From NCBI RefSeq assembly GCF_900119365.1, contig NZ_FPJO01000013.1:1-64000 (forward strand): a DNA stretch of 64,000 nucleotides, read 5' to 3'. This DNA comes from Streptomyces atratus. Lineage in GTDB: Bacteria > Actinomycetota > Actinomycetes > Streptomycetales > Streptomycetaceae. The translations under genes were made by a program, and so were the position numbers. The notes beneath the pieces were generated by a model. The model ran no database searches and was not told the origin of the DNA. It was given only the letters and a program-made list of their open reading frames with translations. This document shows positions 14,674 to 23,056 of this stretch, in pieces; position 1 is the stretch's first letter; every line of letters begins with the position of its first letter.

Positions 14674-17445
14674 ATGACATCTACGAATGAACAAGCGAAG
14701 GGAGCCGCGCCCGAGCCGCGTCGGCGGCGGCCGGGCATGCTCGGTCGCCGCACCGTCGGTTGCCTGGCCGCGCTCGCCTTGGGAATCGGTAGTAGCTCGT
14801 TAGCCGTCGCGCCTGCGGCGCATTCACAGACGGAGGACGGGTCAGTGACGGTCCGGGTGATCCGGGCCGTCGACAACAGCGGAGTGTGGACACCCGCGCT
14901 GGAACCGGGCCTCGCGGGCGTCAGGGTGACCCTCACCGACGACGCCGGAACGGGCATCGAGGGGGTCACGGCGGCCGACGGCACCGTGACACTGACTCCG
15001 GCGGCGGGTGGGACCACCAGCGGCAAGTACCGGGTGCAGGTGGTGAATCCGAAGCCGGATGCGCTGTTCCCGGCCTTCGCCTCGCGCCAGGGACTGGACG
15101 GTGCCCCCAACCAGTTGAGCAGCAATGAGGAGTTCGTCGACCTCTCCGGCGGGAAGAACGTGGCATACACCACCGGGTTGTGGAGTCCGGGTGACTACTG
15201 CCAGAAGAACGCGCCACTGATGACGACCTGTCAGCCCGCCACGCGTGAGGGCGGGACCCAGCGCACGCTGGTCTCCTTCCCGTACAACGCGCGCGGCCAG
15301 GACGGCGTCGACGTCAACGTCACGAACATCGCCACCAACGCCGAGACCGGTACATTGTTCGGCATCGCGTGGAACAAGGCCGACAAGCGGGTGTTCTCCT
15401 CTGCAGTGGCCAAGCGCACCACGGACTACGGTCCGGGCGGCGCCGGGGGGATCTACGTGACCGACCTCGCACAGAAGAAAACCACGCTGTTCGCCGTCGT
15501 CCCGGACGCGGGGACGACGGCGCACGGGTCGGGTACCGACGACGCCTTCCTTGCCGTTCCGGGCAAGGAGAGCCTGGGCGGCATCAAGATCACCGATGAC
15601 GGCAAGGACCTGTTCGTCGTCAACCTCAACAACCGCAAGCTCTACCGCTACGACGCCACGGCGGCGACCGCTTCGGCGCCGAAGGCCGTCCACGCCATCC
15701 CGGACCCGGGCTGTTCGACGGCCGGGGACTGGCGCCCCTTCGGCCTCGGCCTGCAGGACGGCGTCGGCTACCTCGGCGGCGTGTGCTCCGGCGAGTCCAC
15801 CGGGAAGCTCTCGGACCTGCGCGCGGTGGTCATGCCCTTCGACCTCGCCACCGGAGCGTTCCGCAAGGCGGTGCTGGACCAGCCGCTGGACTACCCGCGT
15901 GAGTCCACGGTCGGCAATGGCCCGTGCGACGGCGCGGGCTGGTTCCCCTGGACCAACACCTTCCCGACCTCCCAGAACGGACAGGCTTGCCAGAGCTATC
16001 TGGCCCAACCCGAACCGGAGTTGGGCGAGATCGGATTCGAGGCCGACGGCTCCATGCTGCTGGCCTTCCGCGACCGCTTCGGCGACCGCGCCCCGGCCGG
16101 TCCCACACCCAACGCACCCGCCAACGTCTTGTCAGGCGGCGACCTGAACAAGGCATGCCTGGCAGACGGGGTGTACGTGATGGACACCAACAACGGTTGC
16201 GGACTCTCCCCCCGGGGCACCCGCTTCTTCGACAACAGCCGGATGGGCTCCCATCACAACGCGTCCTTCGCGGGCATGGCGCTCTCCAAGGTCGAGGACA
16301 CCATCGCGACCGCCGGCTTCGACCCCAACAGCACCGCCTTCGGGTACGGCACCGCCTTCGTCAAGCGCGACGGAAAGCAGGACCCGAAGGGCGGCCTGCG
16401 CCTCAACCCACCGGGAAGCATCGCCCCGTTCGGCAAGGGCGCCTCGATGGGCGACCTGGAGGTGCTCTGCGACCAGGCCCCGCTCCAGATCGGCAACCGG
16501 GTCTGGTACGACCCCGAGCGCAAGGGCATCCAGAACCCGGTCCAGCGCCCTGTCGTGGGCGCGACCGTCAACCTGTACGACGAGTCGGGCAAGCGCGTGG
16601 GGACGACCGAGACGACGGCGCGTGGCGAGTACTACTTCGACGACTCCAATGTCACCGGTGGCCTCCAGCCGAGGACCGAGTACACCATCCGCCTCGACAA
16701 ACCGGCCGACTACGCCAAGGACGGCCCGCTCTACCGGTGGGTGCCCACGGAAGCGGATGTCGGCGACAACCACTTCATCGACTCCAAGGGCATCGTCCCG
16801 CGCGACGCGCGCTTCCCGGAGCGGGCGTTGACCACCGGCGGGCCCGGAGAGAACGACCACACCTACGACTTCGGCTTCCGGCAACAGGAAGGCGTGCTGC
16901 GCCTGGTCAAGCACGACCAGGACGGCAGAGCGCTGGCCCGGGCGAAATTCCAGCTGTGGAAGGAGAGTAACGGCTCCGACGAACTGCAGACCACCGGGGC
17001 GGAGCCGGACACGAAGGTCGGCAAGCCCTGCATGACCGGGACCGACGGTATCTGCCGCGGCACCGGCGCACCGGGCATGTACTACTGGCAGGAGGTCAGC
17101 CCGCCCGCAGGTTACGTCGCACCGGACGTGACCGTGTTCGGGCCGCTGGTGCTGACCTCCGACAACCTCGACGACGGGGTCTCGGTGACAGCGGTCAACC
17201 GACGGCTTCCCGCCACCGAGCCGACACCGACACCGACGACGCCGGTACCGGACACACCGGGCAAGCCGGGTTCGCCGGGGGCGCCAGGGGCACCGGGTGC
17301 ACCCGGCCACGCACCCGACTCGGGCCTGGCTTCCACCGGTATGAGCCAGGTGGTTCCGCTGGCCCTGGCCGGCTGCGCCGCGCTCACAGTCCTCGGTGCG
17401 GCACTGGTCGTACTGATGCGCAGGCGAAGGGCACAGCACCGCTAG
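14674..17445 (+). CDS. SdrD/SpaA-like cell-wall protein with LAXTG sortase signal
   Basis: A 923-residue surface protein. An Arg-rich N-region and hydrophobic core (to about residue 50, ending APAAHSQ) form a long signal peptide. An Ig-like SdrD-B segment follows (about 55-145), then a large central region (about 180-590) resembling a beta-propeller. A second SdrD-B repeat starts IGNRVWYDPERKG (about 606-735), a SpaA-like prealbumin domain starts GVLRLVKHDQDG (about 740-840), and then there is a Pro/Thr/Gly spacer. LASTG near residue 885, a hydrophobic helix and RRRRAQHR complete a sorting signal of the LAXTG type used by class E sortases. It should be covalently anchored to peptidoglycan and may be an adhesin or hyphal-surface scaffold. 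ATG 14674 has purine-rich GAGAG 7 bases upstream. Confidence 0.9.
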   Translation: MTSTNEQAKGAAPEPRRRRPGMLGRRTVGCLAALALGIGSSSLAVAPAAHSQTEDGSVTVRVIRAVDNSGVWTPALEPGLAGVRVTLTDDAGTGIEGVTAADGTVTLTPAAGGTTSGKYRVQVVNPKPDALFPAFASRQGLDGAPNQLSSNEEFVDLSGGKNVAYTTGLWSPGDYCQKNAPLMTTCQPATREGGTQRTLVSFPYNARGQDGVDVNVTNIATNAETGTLFGIAWNKADKRVFSSAVAKRTTDYGPGGAGGIYVTDLAQKKTTLFAVVPDAGTTAHGSGTDDAFLAVPGKESLGGIKITDDGKDLFVVNLNNRKLYRYDATAATASAPKAVHAIPDPGCSTAGDWRPFGLGLQDGVGYLGGVCSGESTGKLSDLRAVVMPFDLATGAFRKAVLDQPLDYPRESTVGNGPCDGAGWFPWTNTFPTSQNGQACQSYLAQPEPELGEIGFEADGSMLLAFRDRFGDRAPAGPTPNAPANVLSGGDLNKACLADGVYVMDTNNGCGLSPRGTRFFDNSRMGSHHNASFAGMALSKVEDTIATAGFDPNSTAFGYGTAFVKRDGKQDPKGGLRLNPPGSIAPFGKGASMGDLEVLCDQAPLQIGNRVWYDPERKGIQNPVQRPVVGATVNLYDESGKRVGTTETTARGEYYFDDSNVTGGLQPRTEYTIRLDKPADYAKDGPLYRWVPTEADVGDNHFIDSKGIVPRDARFPERALTTGGPGENDHTYDFGFRQQEGVLRLVKHDQDGRALARAKFQLWKESNGSDELQTTGAEPDTKVGKPCMTGTDGICRGTGAPGMYYWQEVSPPAGYVAPDVTVFGPLVLTSDNLDDGVSVTAVNRRLPATEPTPTPTTPVPDTPGKPGSPGAPGAPGAPGHAPDSGLASTGMSQVVPLALAGCAALTVLGAALVVLMRRRRAQHR

Positions 17446-17490
17446 CCCCGGAACGGGGCGACCGGCACCGGTGACTGTCCGGGCCGGCCC

Positions 17491-17527
17491 GGGCGGGTTC
17501 GCGGACCAGCGGTTCGCGAACCCGCCC
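17491..17527. terminator. 13-bp stem hairpin after the wall-protein gene
   Basis: Arms GGGCGGGTTCGCG (17491-17503) and CGCGAACCCGCCC (17515-17527) with an 11-base loop, 46 bp after the wall-protein stop and 36 bp before the next start. A strong GC stem without a U-tract is the usual terminator form in Streptomyces. Confidence 0.75.
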
Positions 17528-17562
17528 TCCTGTGTGACCGACCGATGAGAGAAGGCGACCGC

Positions 17563-18384
17563 ATGGCTCGGAAGAGGAAGGCCGACGGCCGTACGCCACG
17601 TCGGGCCCTCTGGTTGAGAACACTGATCGCGATCACGGCGTGCGGCGCCGCAGTGGGCGGCATGGCCGCTTACCGGACCTACTCCGACGACACCACCGCC
17701 GAACGACCGGTGACGATGGAGGAGGCGTCCAGGCTGGCGCTGTCGCGGCTGAATCTGCACCAGGCCAGTCCCGTGGCGGTGACCCTGACCGCCACCGAGG
17801 GCGGCGGAGTGGTGGTGCGGGTCAAGGGGGTCGTGGACTACCGAACCCACCAGGCCGTGGGGAGCTACCAAGTCACCGGATCCTCCGGCACTTCCGGGCC
17901 CGCCACCGGGCAGCTCGACCACGGGCTGATCGTCTGGGACACCGGCGGCCTCGGCCTGGCCTCCGTGCCCAAGGGCGACAACAGACCGCCCTGGCAGCAG
18001 GCCGAGCACATCCCGCGCTCGGGCTGGTCCGCGCGCTCCTACACGACCGATCCCCTGGACGCCGGGCTCCAATTGCTGATCGGACTCGGCGCGGACCGCC
18101 CCGACAACCCGCTGTTGCTCGCACAGTCCGGAGCTCGCTGGCTGGGTCGCGACCGCGTCGACGGCCGCAACTACGACCGGTTCGCCGGGCCGCGCGCCCA
18201 GGGCGTCACGCCCGGTGCGGGTCCTGACGACGGACGGTCGCCACTGACGTACTGGGTCGACGCTGACGGCGGCCTGCGGCGGGTGACGATGCGGATGCCG
18301 GGCCTGGGAACTCCGACCACCGTGGAGTTCTCCGGACGTGAGGGCCGCGCGAAGCTCCCCGAGGCGCCGTGGGGCACCGGCTGA
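17563..18384 (+). CDS. membrane-anchored secreted protein of unknown function
   Basis: A 273-residue protein with a basic N terminus (MARKRKADGR), one membrane segment (about 18-40, TLIAITACGAAVGGMAAY) and an extracytoplasmic remainder, so a type II anchored or secreted protein. It has no lipobox and no enzyme motif that I recognise; the beta-rich body reads like a sensor or binding domain. ATG 17563 is preferred to ATG 17545 because AGAAGG lies eight bases upstream of it. It follows the wall-protein gene after a terminator, so it may be transcribed separately, and it converges on the lipoprotein gene at 18493. Confidence 0.75.
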   Translation: MARKRKADGRTPRRALWLRTLIAITACGAAVGGMAAYRTYSDDTTAERPVTMEEASRLALSRLNLHQASPVAVTLTATEGGGVVVRVKGVVDYRTHQAVGSYQVTGSSGTSGPATGQLDHGLIVWDTGGLGLASVPKGDNRPPWQQAEHIPRSGWSARSYTTDPLDAGLQLLIGLGADRPDNPLLLAQSGARWLGRDRVDGRNYDRFAGPRAQGVTPGAGPDDGRSPLTYWVDADGGLRRVTMRMPGLGTPTTVEFSGREGRAKLPEAPWGTG

Positions 18385-18434
18385 CATCGCGGTGCCGATG
18401 CGCCCCGGCTTCCGGGGTTGCCGACGGCCCTCCT

Positions 18435-18453
18435 CGCCCCACCCTTCGGGGCG
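18435..18453. terminator. short hairpin between convergent genes
   Basis: CGCCCC (18435-18440) and GGGGCG (18448-18453) around a 7-base loop, in the 108-bp gap between the plus-strand gene ending at 18384 and the minus-strand gene ending at 18493. It could serve both. Confidence 0.45.
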
Positions 18454-18492
18454 GCACGGTGAACGGGGGCCGAGTCCACCGCGGCGCCATGC

Positions 18493-19860
18493 TCAGCGTG
18501 AGTACGGCACGGCGTCCACGTCCTTCGGGAGCGGATACGCGGCCGCGTCGACGGCCCCTGGCAGGCCGGTCGCCGGCCTGCCAGGGGCCGTCGGGTCCGG
18601 CATGGACGGTTGGGCGGGTGGGGCCGGCACCCGGCTGAACGGGACGCCGGGCGGCGCCTGCACCGGCGCGGTCCGGCCGGTGGGCAGCGCGCCCCGGCCG
18701 CGGGTGCCGCAGCCTGCGCGACCCTCCAGGCCGTTCGGGCTCTGGGTGTCGGGCCGGTTGCCCGCGAAACAGTTGCCGGGGTCGGCCGAGGCCAGCACGA
18801 GGTCGATGCCGTTGCCGGTGGCGCGGTTGCCTTCGACGCGATTGCCGCTCGCCGGATGCCCCGGCGGGTCGGTGACGACCACTCCGGCCGCCCGGTTTCC
18901 TCGGACCAGGTTGCGCTGGACGCGGTTCGCGGTGCCGCCGCCGATACCGATGCCGATACCGAAGCCCCCGTCCGCCTGCTCGGGCGTGTCGGCGGCGTTG
19001 TTGTCGGCGACCACGTTGCCCGCGATCACCGCGCCGTGCTGCGGGGCGAGGGCCTCCAGGTCGTTGGAGTTGACTGTGACGCCGACCCGGTTGCGGGCGA
19101 CGCGGTTGCCCAGCACCGACAGGCTGTCCGAGGCATTGGTCAGCTCGATGCCGACCGCGTTGCGCTCCACGGTGTTGCCACGGACGACGGTGCCGCAGGG
19201 CTTGCACTGGCCGACGTAGATGCCGGAGTCGGCGTGCCCGGAGGCGTAGGAGTCCTCGATCACTCCGTCGCGCGCGTCAAAGGCGTAGATGCCGTACAGG
19301 CCGTTGTTATACGCCGTCACCCGGGTCGCGCGGAAGCCCCGGACGGGAGGAAAGCGGGTGGTGTCCAGCGGGTCGTAGGCAGAGCCGCCGGCGCCGCGCT
19401 GCTGCAACCGCTCGTCGGTGACGCCGGTGAACAGTACGCCGTTGGCGAGGTATCCGTGCACGGTGAGGTTCTCGACCACCGAGCCGGCGCCGGTCACGGT
19501 GATGCCGTTGGCCAGACGCAGACCGCCGTCGAAGACCACCTTGTTGCGGTCCGTTCCGCGCAGCACCAAGCGGGGCTTGGTGACACGCACGCTCTCCCGG
19601 TACACCCCTGGGCCGATCAGGACCGTCTCGCCCTCACGAGCGGTATCCACCGCCTGCTGCACCGAGGGGAAATCCTGCGGGACGCGCAGCACGCTCCCCG
19701 CCGGATGCCGCGCATCGCCGGACGCCGACCCCGCACCGGAGCATCCGGTGGCCGCCAACGCGACCGAGACGACCAGTGCCGACAGACGCCGCGCCGCCCG
19801 GAACACCGGTGCCGGGACTGCCGAGCGGTTCAACAGGCGTTCCACAGACAGGGTTTGCAT
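18493..19860 (-). CDS. right-handed beta-helix lipoprotein
   Basis: A 455-residue exported protein. The signal peptide ends in the lipobox LAATGC (Cys near residue 40), predicting lipid anchoring outside the membrane. The mature part opens with a NosD/pectate-lyase-like segment (PQDFPSVQQAVDTAREGETVLIGPGVY), followed by many PbH1-type turns with Asn ladders such as VVRGNTVERNAVGIEL, LGNRVARNRVGVTV and IAGNVVADNN. Such proteins bind or cleave polysaccharide; no catalytic residues stand out. The Pro-rich tail beyond about residue 390 is low complexity and contains an unusual DNA hairpin. ATG 19860 has no good ribosome site and lies only 30 bp from the divergent DyP start, so the true start may be an internal GTG. 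Confidence 0.85.
   Translation of the reverse strand: MQTLSVERLLNRSAVPAPVFRAARRLSALVVSVALAATGCSGAGSASGDARHPAGSVLRVPQDFPSVQQAVDTAREGETVLIGPGVYRESVRVTKPRLVLRGTDRNKVVFDGGLRLANGITVTGAGSVVENLTVHGYLANGVLFTGVTDERLQQRGAGGSAYDPLDTTRFPPVRGFRATRVTAYNNGLYGIYAFDARDGVIEDSYASGHADSGIYVGQCKPCGTVVRGNTVERNAVGIELTNASDSLSVLGNRVARNRVGVTVNSNDLEALAPQHGAVIAGNVVADNNAADTPEQADGGFGIGIGIGGGTANRVQRNLVRGNRAAGVVVTDPPGHPASGNRVEGNRATGNGIDLVLASADPGNCFAGNRPDTQSPNGLEGRAGCGTRGRGALPTGRTAPVQAPPGVPFSRVPAPPAQPSMPDPTAPGRPATGLPGAVDAAAYPLPKDVDAVPYSR
18549..18593. other. 21-bp-arm near-perfect hairpin inside the 3' end of a coding region
   Basis: Arms CGACGGCCCCTGGCAGGCCGG (18549-18569) and the exact complement (18573-18593) around a 3-base TCG loop. 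It encodes the low-complexity PTAPGRPATGLPGA tail of the lipoprotein. By shape it is a strong transcription terminator that now lies in the reading frame, about 55 bp before the stop. Confidence 0.85.
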
Positions 19861-19890
19861 GTCAGATGTTTTATCGTCTCCAATAGGCCT

Positions 19891-21108
19891 ATGCCCACCG
19901 AACAGGGAAATGCGCAGGATCCGTTCCGACCCGCGGCAACCGGCTTCGGGCGGCGTCGGGCACTGCTCGCAGCCGGAGCGGTGCTGGCCGCCGGGGTCGG
20001 CGCGGCAGCCGACGAACTGGCGAGAGACGACCGGACAGCCGGCCGTGCCACCACCGGCGCCCCGCCGGCCGAGGCCGCGATTCCCTTCCACGGCGCCCGG
20101 CAGGCAGGTGTCACGGCGCCCCAGCAACCGGCGACGTACCTGCTCTCCTTCGACCTCCCCCAGACCTCGGCCGCCACCGGCCGGAAGGCCCTTCGCAGCG
20201 TCCTCGGCGCGCTGACCAGCACGCTCGCCACCGCGGCCTCCGACGCCCCGCCGGACCCACGGCTCCAAGGCGGTGGCGCGACCCGGCTCACCTCCCTGGT
20301 CGGCATCGGCCCTGCTCTCGCCGCTCGGCTCGACCTCAACGTCCCAGCCTCACTGGAGGAGTTGCCGCCGTTCCCCGGCGACCGCCTCGACCCGCGCCGC
20401 AGCAACGGCGATCTTCTGGTCCAACTGTGCGCAGCGGACCGCTGGACGCTCACCGTCGTTGCCGAACTCGTCGGCGGGGCCGCACACGCGGTCGGCGCCG
20501 TGCCTCGCTGGACACAGTCCGGCTTCCTGCCCCACACGGCCCCGGGCACCACCCCGCGCAACTTGTTCGGCTCCAAGGACGGCACCGCCAACCCCGATCA
20601 CGCGGCGGCCGAGCAGTGGGTCTGGGGCCCTCCCGGAGCCCACGGGAACGGGAACGGCACCGTTCTGGTCTACCGCAGGATCCGCATGGACGTCACCGGC
20701 TTCGCGGCCCTCTCCGAGAGCCGGCGCGACCGGGCGATCGGCCGCCGTGCCCGCGACGGCGTCGCCCTCAGTGGCACCGCCGAGCATGACGAGCCGGACA
20801 TCTACGCGAAGAACCCCGACGGTTCCTACGTCATCCCCGCCACCGCCCACGTGCGTCTCGCCAGCCCTCGCTTCGACGGCGGTGCCCGTATGCTCCGCCG
20901 CAGCTACAGCTACGACGACGGCCCGACCGACCGTGGCCTTCTCTTCTGCGCCTTCATGCGCGACTCCGCCCAGTTCACCCGCATCCAGAACCGGCTGGCC
21001 GCCCGCGACGCCCTCACCCCGTTCCTCCAACACCGGGCCTCGGCGGTGGCCTACGTCCTGCCCGGCGCAGCATCCGCCGGGACTCTCGGCGAACAGCTCT
21101 GGACGTGA
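19891..21108 (+). CDS. Tat-exported DyP-type heme peroxidase
   Basis: A 405-residue peroxidase of the EfeB/DyP class A type. The twin-arginine signal GFGRRRALLAAGAVLAAG (residues about 18-35) sends the folded, heme-loaded enzyme across the membrane. The family fingerprint GxxDG appears as FGSKDGTANP near residue 228. The heme-ligand His region reads PATAHVRLASPRF near 318, followed by the distal Arg region ARMLRRSYSYDDG. It would oxidise dyes, phenolics or iron-bound porphyrin with hydrogen peroxide outside the cell. No EfeU/EfeO iron-transport genes are beside it, so iron uptake is not supported by context. A 10-bp palindrome ATAGGCCTAT overlaps the ATG, which starts 30 bp from the divergent lipoprotein gene. 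Confidence 0.92.
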   Translation: MPTEQGNAQDPFRPAATGFGRRRALLAAGAVLAAGVGAAADELARDDRTAGRATTGAPPAEAAIPFHGARQAGVTAPQQPATYLLSFDLPQTSAATGRKALRSVLGALTSTLATAASDAPPDPRLQGGGATRLTSLVGIGPALAARLDLNVPASLEELPPFPGDRLDPRRSNGDLLVQLCAADRWTLTVVAELVGGAAHAVGAVPRWTQSGFLPHTAPGTTPRNLFGSKDGTANPDHAAAEQWVWGPPGAHGNGNGTVLVYRRIRMDVTGFAALSESRRDRAIGRRARDGVALSGTAEHDEPDIYAKNPDGSYVIPATAHVRLASPRFDGGARMLRRSYSYDDGPTDRGLLFCAFMRDSAQFTRIQNRLAARDALTPFLQHRASAVAYVLPGAASAGTLGEQLWT

Positions 21109-21164
21109 AGTCCGCCTCGCTCCCTCCGCCCGGAAGTGCCCCGGAACGGCTGGTCAGAGCTGGG

Positions 21165-21480
21165 ACGTGCCTGGGAAGAGCCGGGAGCTGGGCCGGCTCG
21201 GGCCGGGAATGCTGCTGATGGCCGGCCGCGGCATCACCGGCTTCGAGCTGTGGCGGGCCGCCTCGGGCACGGGCGCGGACCTGTTGTGGCGCGTCCGCAA
21301 GAACATCGTGCTCCCGGTCCTCGAAGCCTTCGACGACGGCTCCTGCCTGTCGGAGATCGTCGCGGCAGGCGACCGTGAGCGCCGGGATCCGGTCCGCTTC
21401 ATCGAGTACACCCCTCGGCCATGAGGACGACGACACGGTTTACCGGCTGGCGAAGGCGAGCCCAACTCAGCAGGTCAGCG
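21165..21480 (+). pseudogene. IS4-family transposase C-terminal relic
   Basis: The frame reading MLLMAGRGITGFELWRAASG, GADLLWRVRKNIVLPVLE and LSEIVAAGDRERRDPVRFIEYT (21209-21424) matches the core of Streptomyces IS4-type DDE transposases, where LADRGFxGxELWRAA is conserved; here the Asp of the ADRG motif is Gly. A frame change at about 21415 leads into EDDDTVYRLAKA. The N-terminal two thirds and the end are missing, and no terminal repeats were found. Confidence 0.75.
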
Positions 21481-21555
21481 ACGGTTGACCAGCGGACCAA
21501 GAACCTGCTCGTGTCGTACTCGGCGAAGAGGCTCGGCTTCTTCCAGGGGCACGAA

Positions 21556-21597
21556 AACAGGTGCCTGACCAGGGATTTCCTCTGTCAGGCACCTGTT
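21556..21597. other. 14-bp-arm inverted repeat
   Basis: AACAGGTGCCTGAC (21556-21569) and its exact complement (21584-21597) around a 14-base loop, in the 318-bp space between the IS4 relic and the HAD gene stop at 21799. It could be a terminator for the minus-strand HAD gene or the end of a lost mobile element. The rest of the stretch (21481-21798) shows no convincing gene. Confidence 0.6.
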
Positions 21598-21798
21598 GGC
21601 ACGCTCGGCCGGTGATTCGTCTCGGCCGACGCGAGCCCACTCCTTGATCGGCTGTTCAATGAGGCGGTTGGCGTGCTCTTGCAGGCCGTCAAGGAACTTG
21701 GCGCAGAAGCGGGACAGGACCTCATGTTCTGGCCCGCTCGACGTGCACACTCCGCCAGGTCCGCACCCATACAGCCGGAACCGAATCCCGCTGGAGTA

Positions 21799-22485
21799 CT
21801 AGGCGGCCCCGTTCGCCCAGGCATGGGCCCATGCCTGGAGTTCCGGATCAGCCAGAGTGCGCAGCCACAGGTCGGCCTGGTCAGCGCCCTCTTCGGCCGG
21901 TCGAGGTCCCACGCCGAGCACGCGCATGCCTGCTCTCCGGGCCGACTCGACGCCGGTGACCGAGTCCTCCACAGCCATCGCTTCCTCCGGCCGCACGCTG
22001 CACAGGCGGACCGCGGTGGCGTAGACGTCCGGATGGGGTTTCGGCAGCAGACCGTCACCCGCGACGACGACATGGGCGAAGTAGCTGCGCAGACCAACCC
22101 GGGCAAGGCTGAACTCGACCACATCCAAAGGGCAGTTGCTGGCGACCGCGAGCGGGACATGGCGGGCGGCGAGGCGGACCAGTGCCGCCGCACCCGGCAT
22201 GGTCACGGGGTCTTCGGCAACGAGCGCCATGAAGTGGCTCAGGAGCGCCTGCGCCATGTCGTCCGCGAGTTGCGGCTTCCCGGTCTCTCTGGCCATGAGG
22301 CTGCCGCATTCGGTGTAGTGCACGCCCTTGGCCCGCTCGGCGAAGCCCGGGCGGGGCTTCAGCCCGAACTCTCCGAAGACCCGGCTGCGCGCGTCCTGCC
22401 AGTGTCTTTCGGTGTCCATCAGGGTTCCGTCACAGTCGAAGACGATGGCAGCCGGGGACCATGTGAAGATATGACGAGGTGTCAT
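21799..22485 (-). CDS. HAD-superfamily phosphatase (beta-phosphoglucomutase-like)
   Basis: A 228-residue cytosolic hydrolase with all four HAD motifs: FDCDGTLMDTE (nucleophile Asp17 and Asp19), VASNC (motif II), LLPKPHPDVY (motif III Lys) and AVEDSVTGVESA (motif IV). The helical cap between motifs I and II is of the C1 type used by phosphoglycolate phosphatase and beta-phosphoglucomutase relatives, so a small phosphorylated sugar or acid is the likely substrate. The specific substrate cannot be read. ATG 22485 is chosen because it starts just before the conserved core; the frame stays open upstream to 22728 but encodes Arg-rich sequence of doubtful reality. Confidence 0.87.
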   Translation of the reverse strand: MTPRHIFTWSPAAIVFDCDGTLMDTERHWQDARSRVFGEFGLKPRPGFAERAKGVHYTECGSLMARETGKPQLADDMAQALLSHFMALVAEDPVTMPGAAALVRLAARHVPLAVASNCPLDVVEFSLARVGLRSYFAHVVVAGDGLLPKPHPDVYATAVRLCSVRPEEAMAVEDSVTGVESARRAGMRVLGVGPRPAEEGADQADLWLRTLADPELQAWAHAWANGAA

Positions 22486-22989
22486 TTGCCTGCCGTTCTC
22501 GAAGAGCGCGCCACCCCGCGTCGTCAGTGCTCGCAGTAAGAAGCAGGGGACTACGGAGAGGCCCGCTCGGCCGCAGAAGGTGCGCCGTCGAACGAGCCCC
22601 GCTCGACCACGCATGAAGGCTGATGCTTCGCCTCCGGGCCCTCCAGCGATGGACATCGTCCGATCTTCTCCGGATGACCCCAGAAACATCGTGGTGACTA
22701 CGTTAATTTCCCGACCGAGAGGGCGCAATCATCATTTTGAGTGTTTGACGGCACGCACATTTCCAAGTACTCGCGATGCGCGCGCGACAATCGGCGACAG
22801 CTGAATGAGGCCTTTCACCCCTTCAACTCCGTTGGACAGAACAGGACTTGGCCGCATACGCCGAACCCCGCAGATCGGTGACCGCGCCCGGCAGCACCGG
22901 CGAAGGGTGATTTTCCGCCATTGGCCGTACTCACACACAGCCCAATAACAATAATAATCTCCACGCATTAACGGCACGGAGCGCCGTCA

Positions 22990-23005
22990 GTGCGCCGCGG
23001 CGCAC
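22990..23005. promoter_or_regulatory. 16-bp perfect palindrome upstream of the TetR-type gene
   Basis: GTGCGCCGCGGCGCAC is a perfect palindrome centred about 60 bp before ATG 23057, a fitting place for an autoregulatory TetR operator. It lies in the 571-bp gap 22486-23056, which is less GC-rich than its surroundings, especially 22690-22980, and contains no gene I can support. Confidence 0.5.
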
Positions 23006-23056
23006 GACCTTCCCGGATCAAAAAAATGGGAACTGACGAACGAGGGCGGAACACAT

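Noticed and set aside
19891..21108. DyP gene as part of an EfeUOB iron-uptake system
   Set aside because: No EfeU or EfeO gene lies nearby; only the peroxidase is present.
22732..22977. 81-residue minus-strand frame upstream of the TetR gene
   Set aside because: It lies in the less GC-rich leader, has no third-position GC bias and shows no recognisable sequence.
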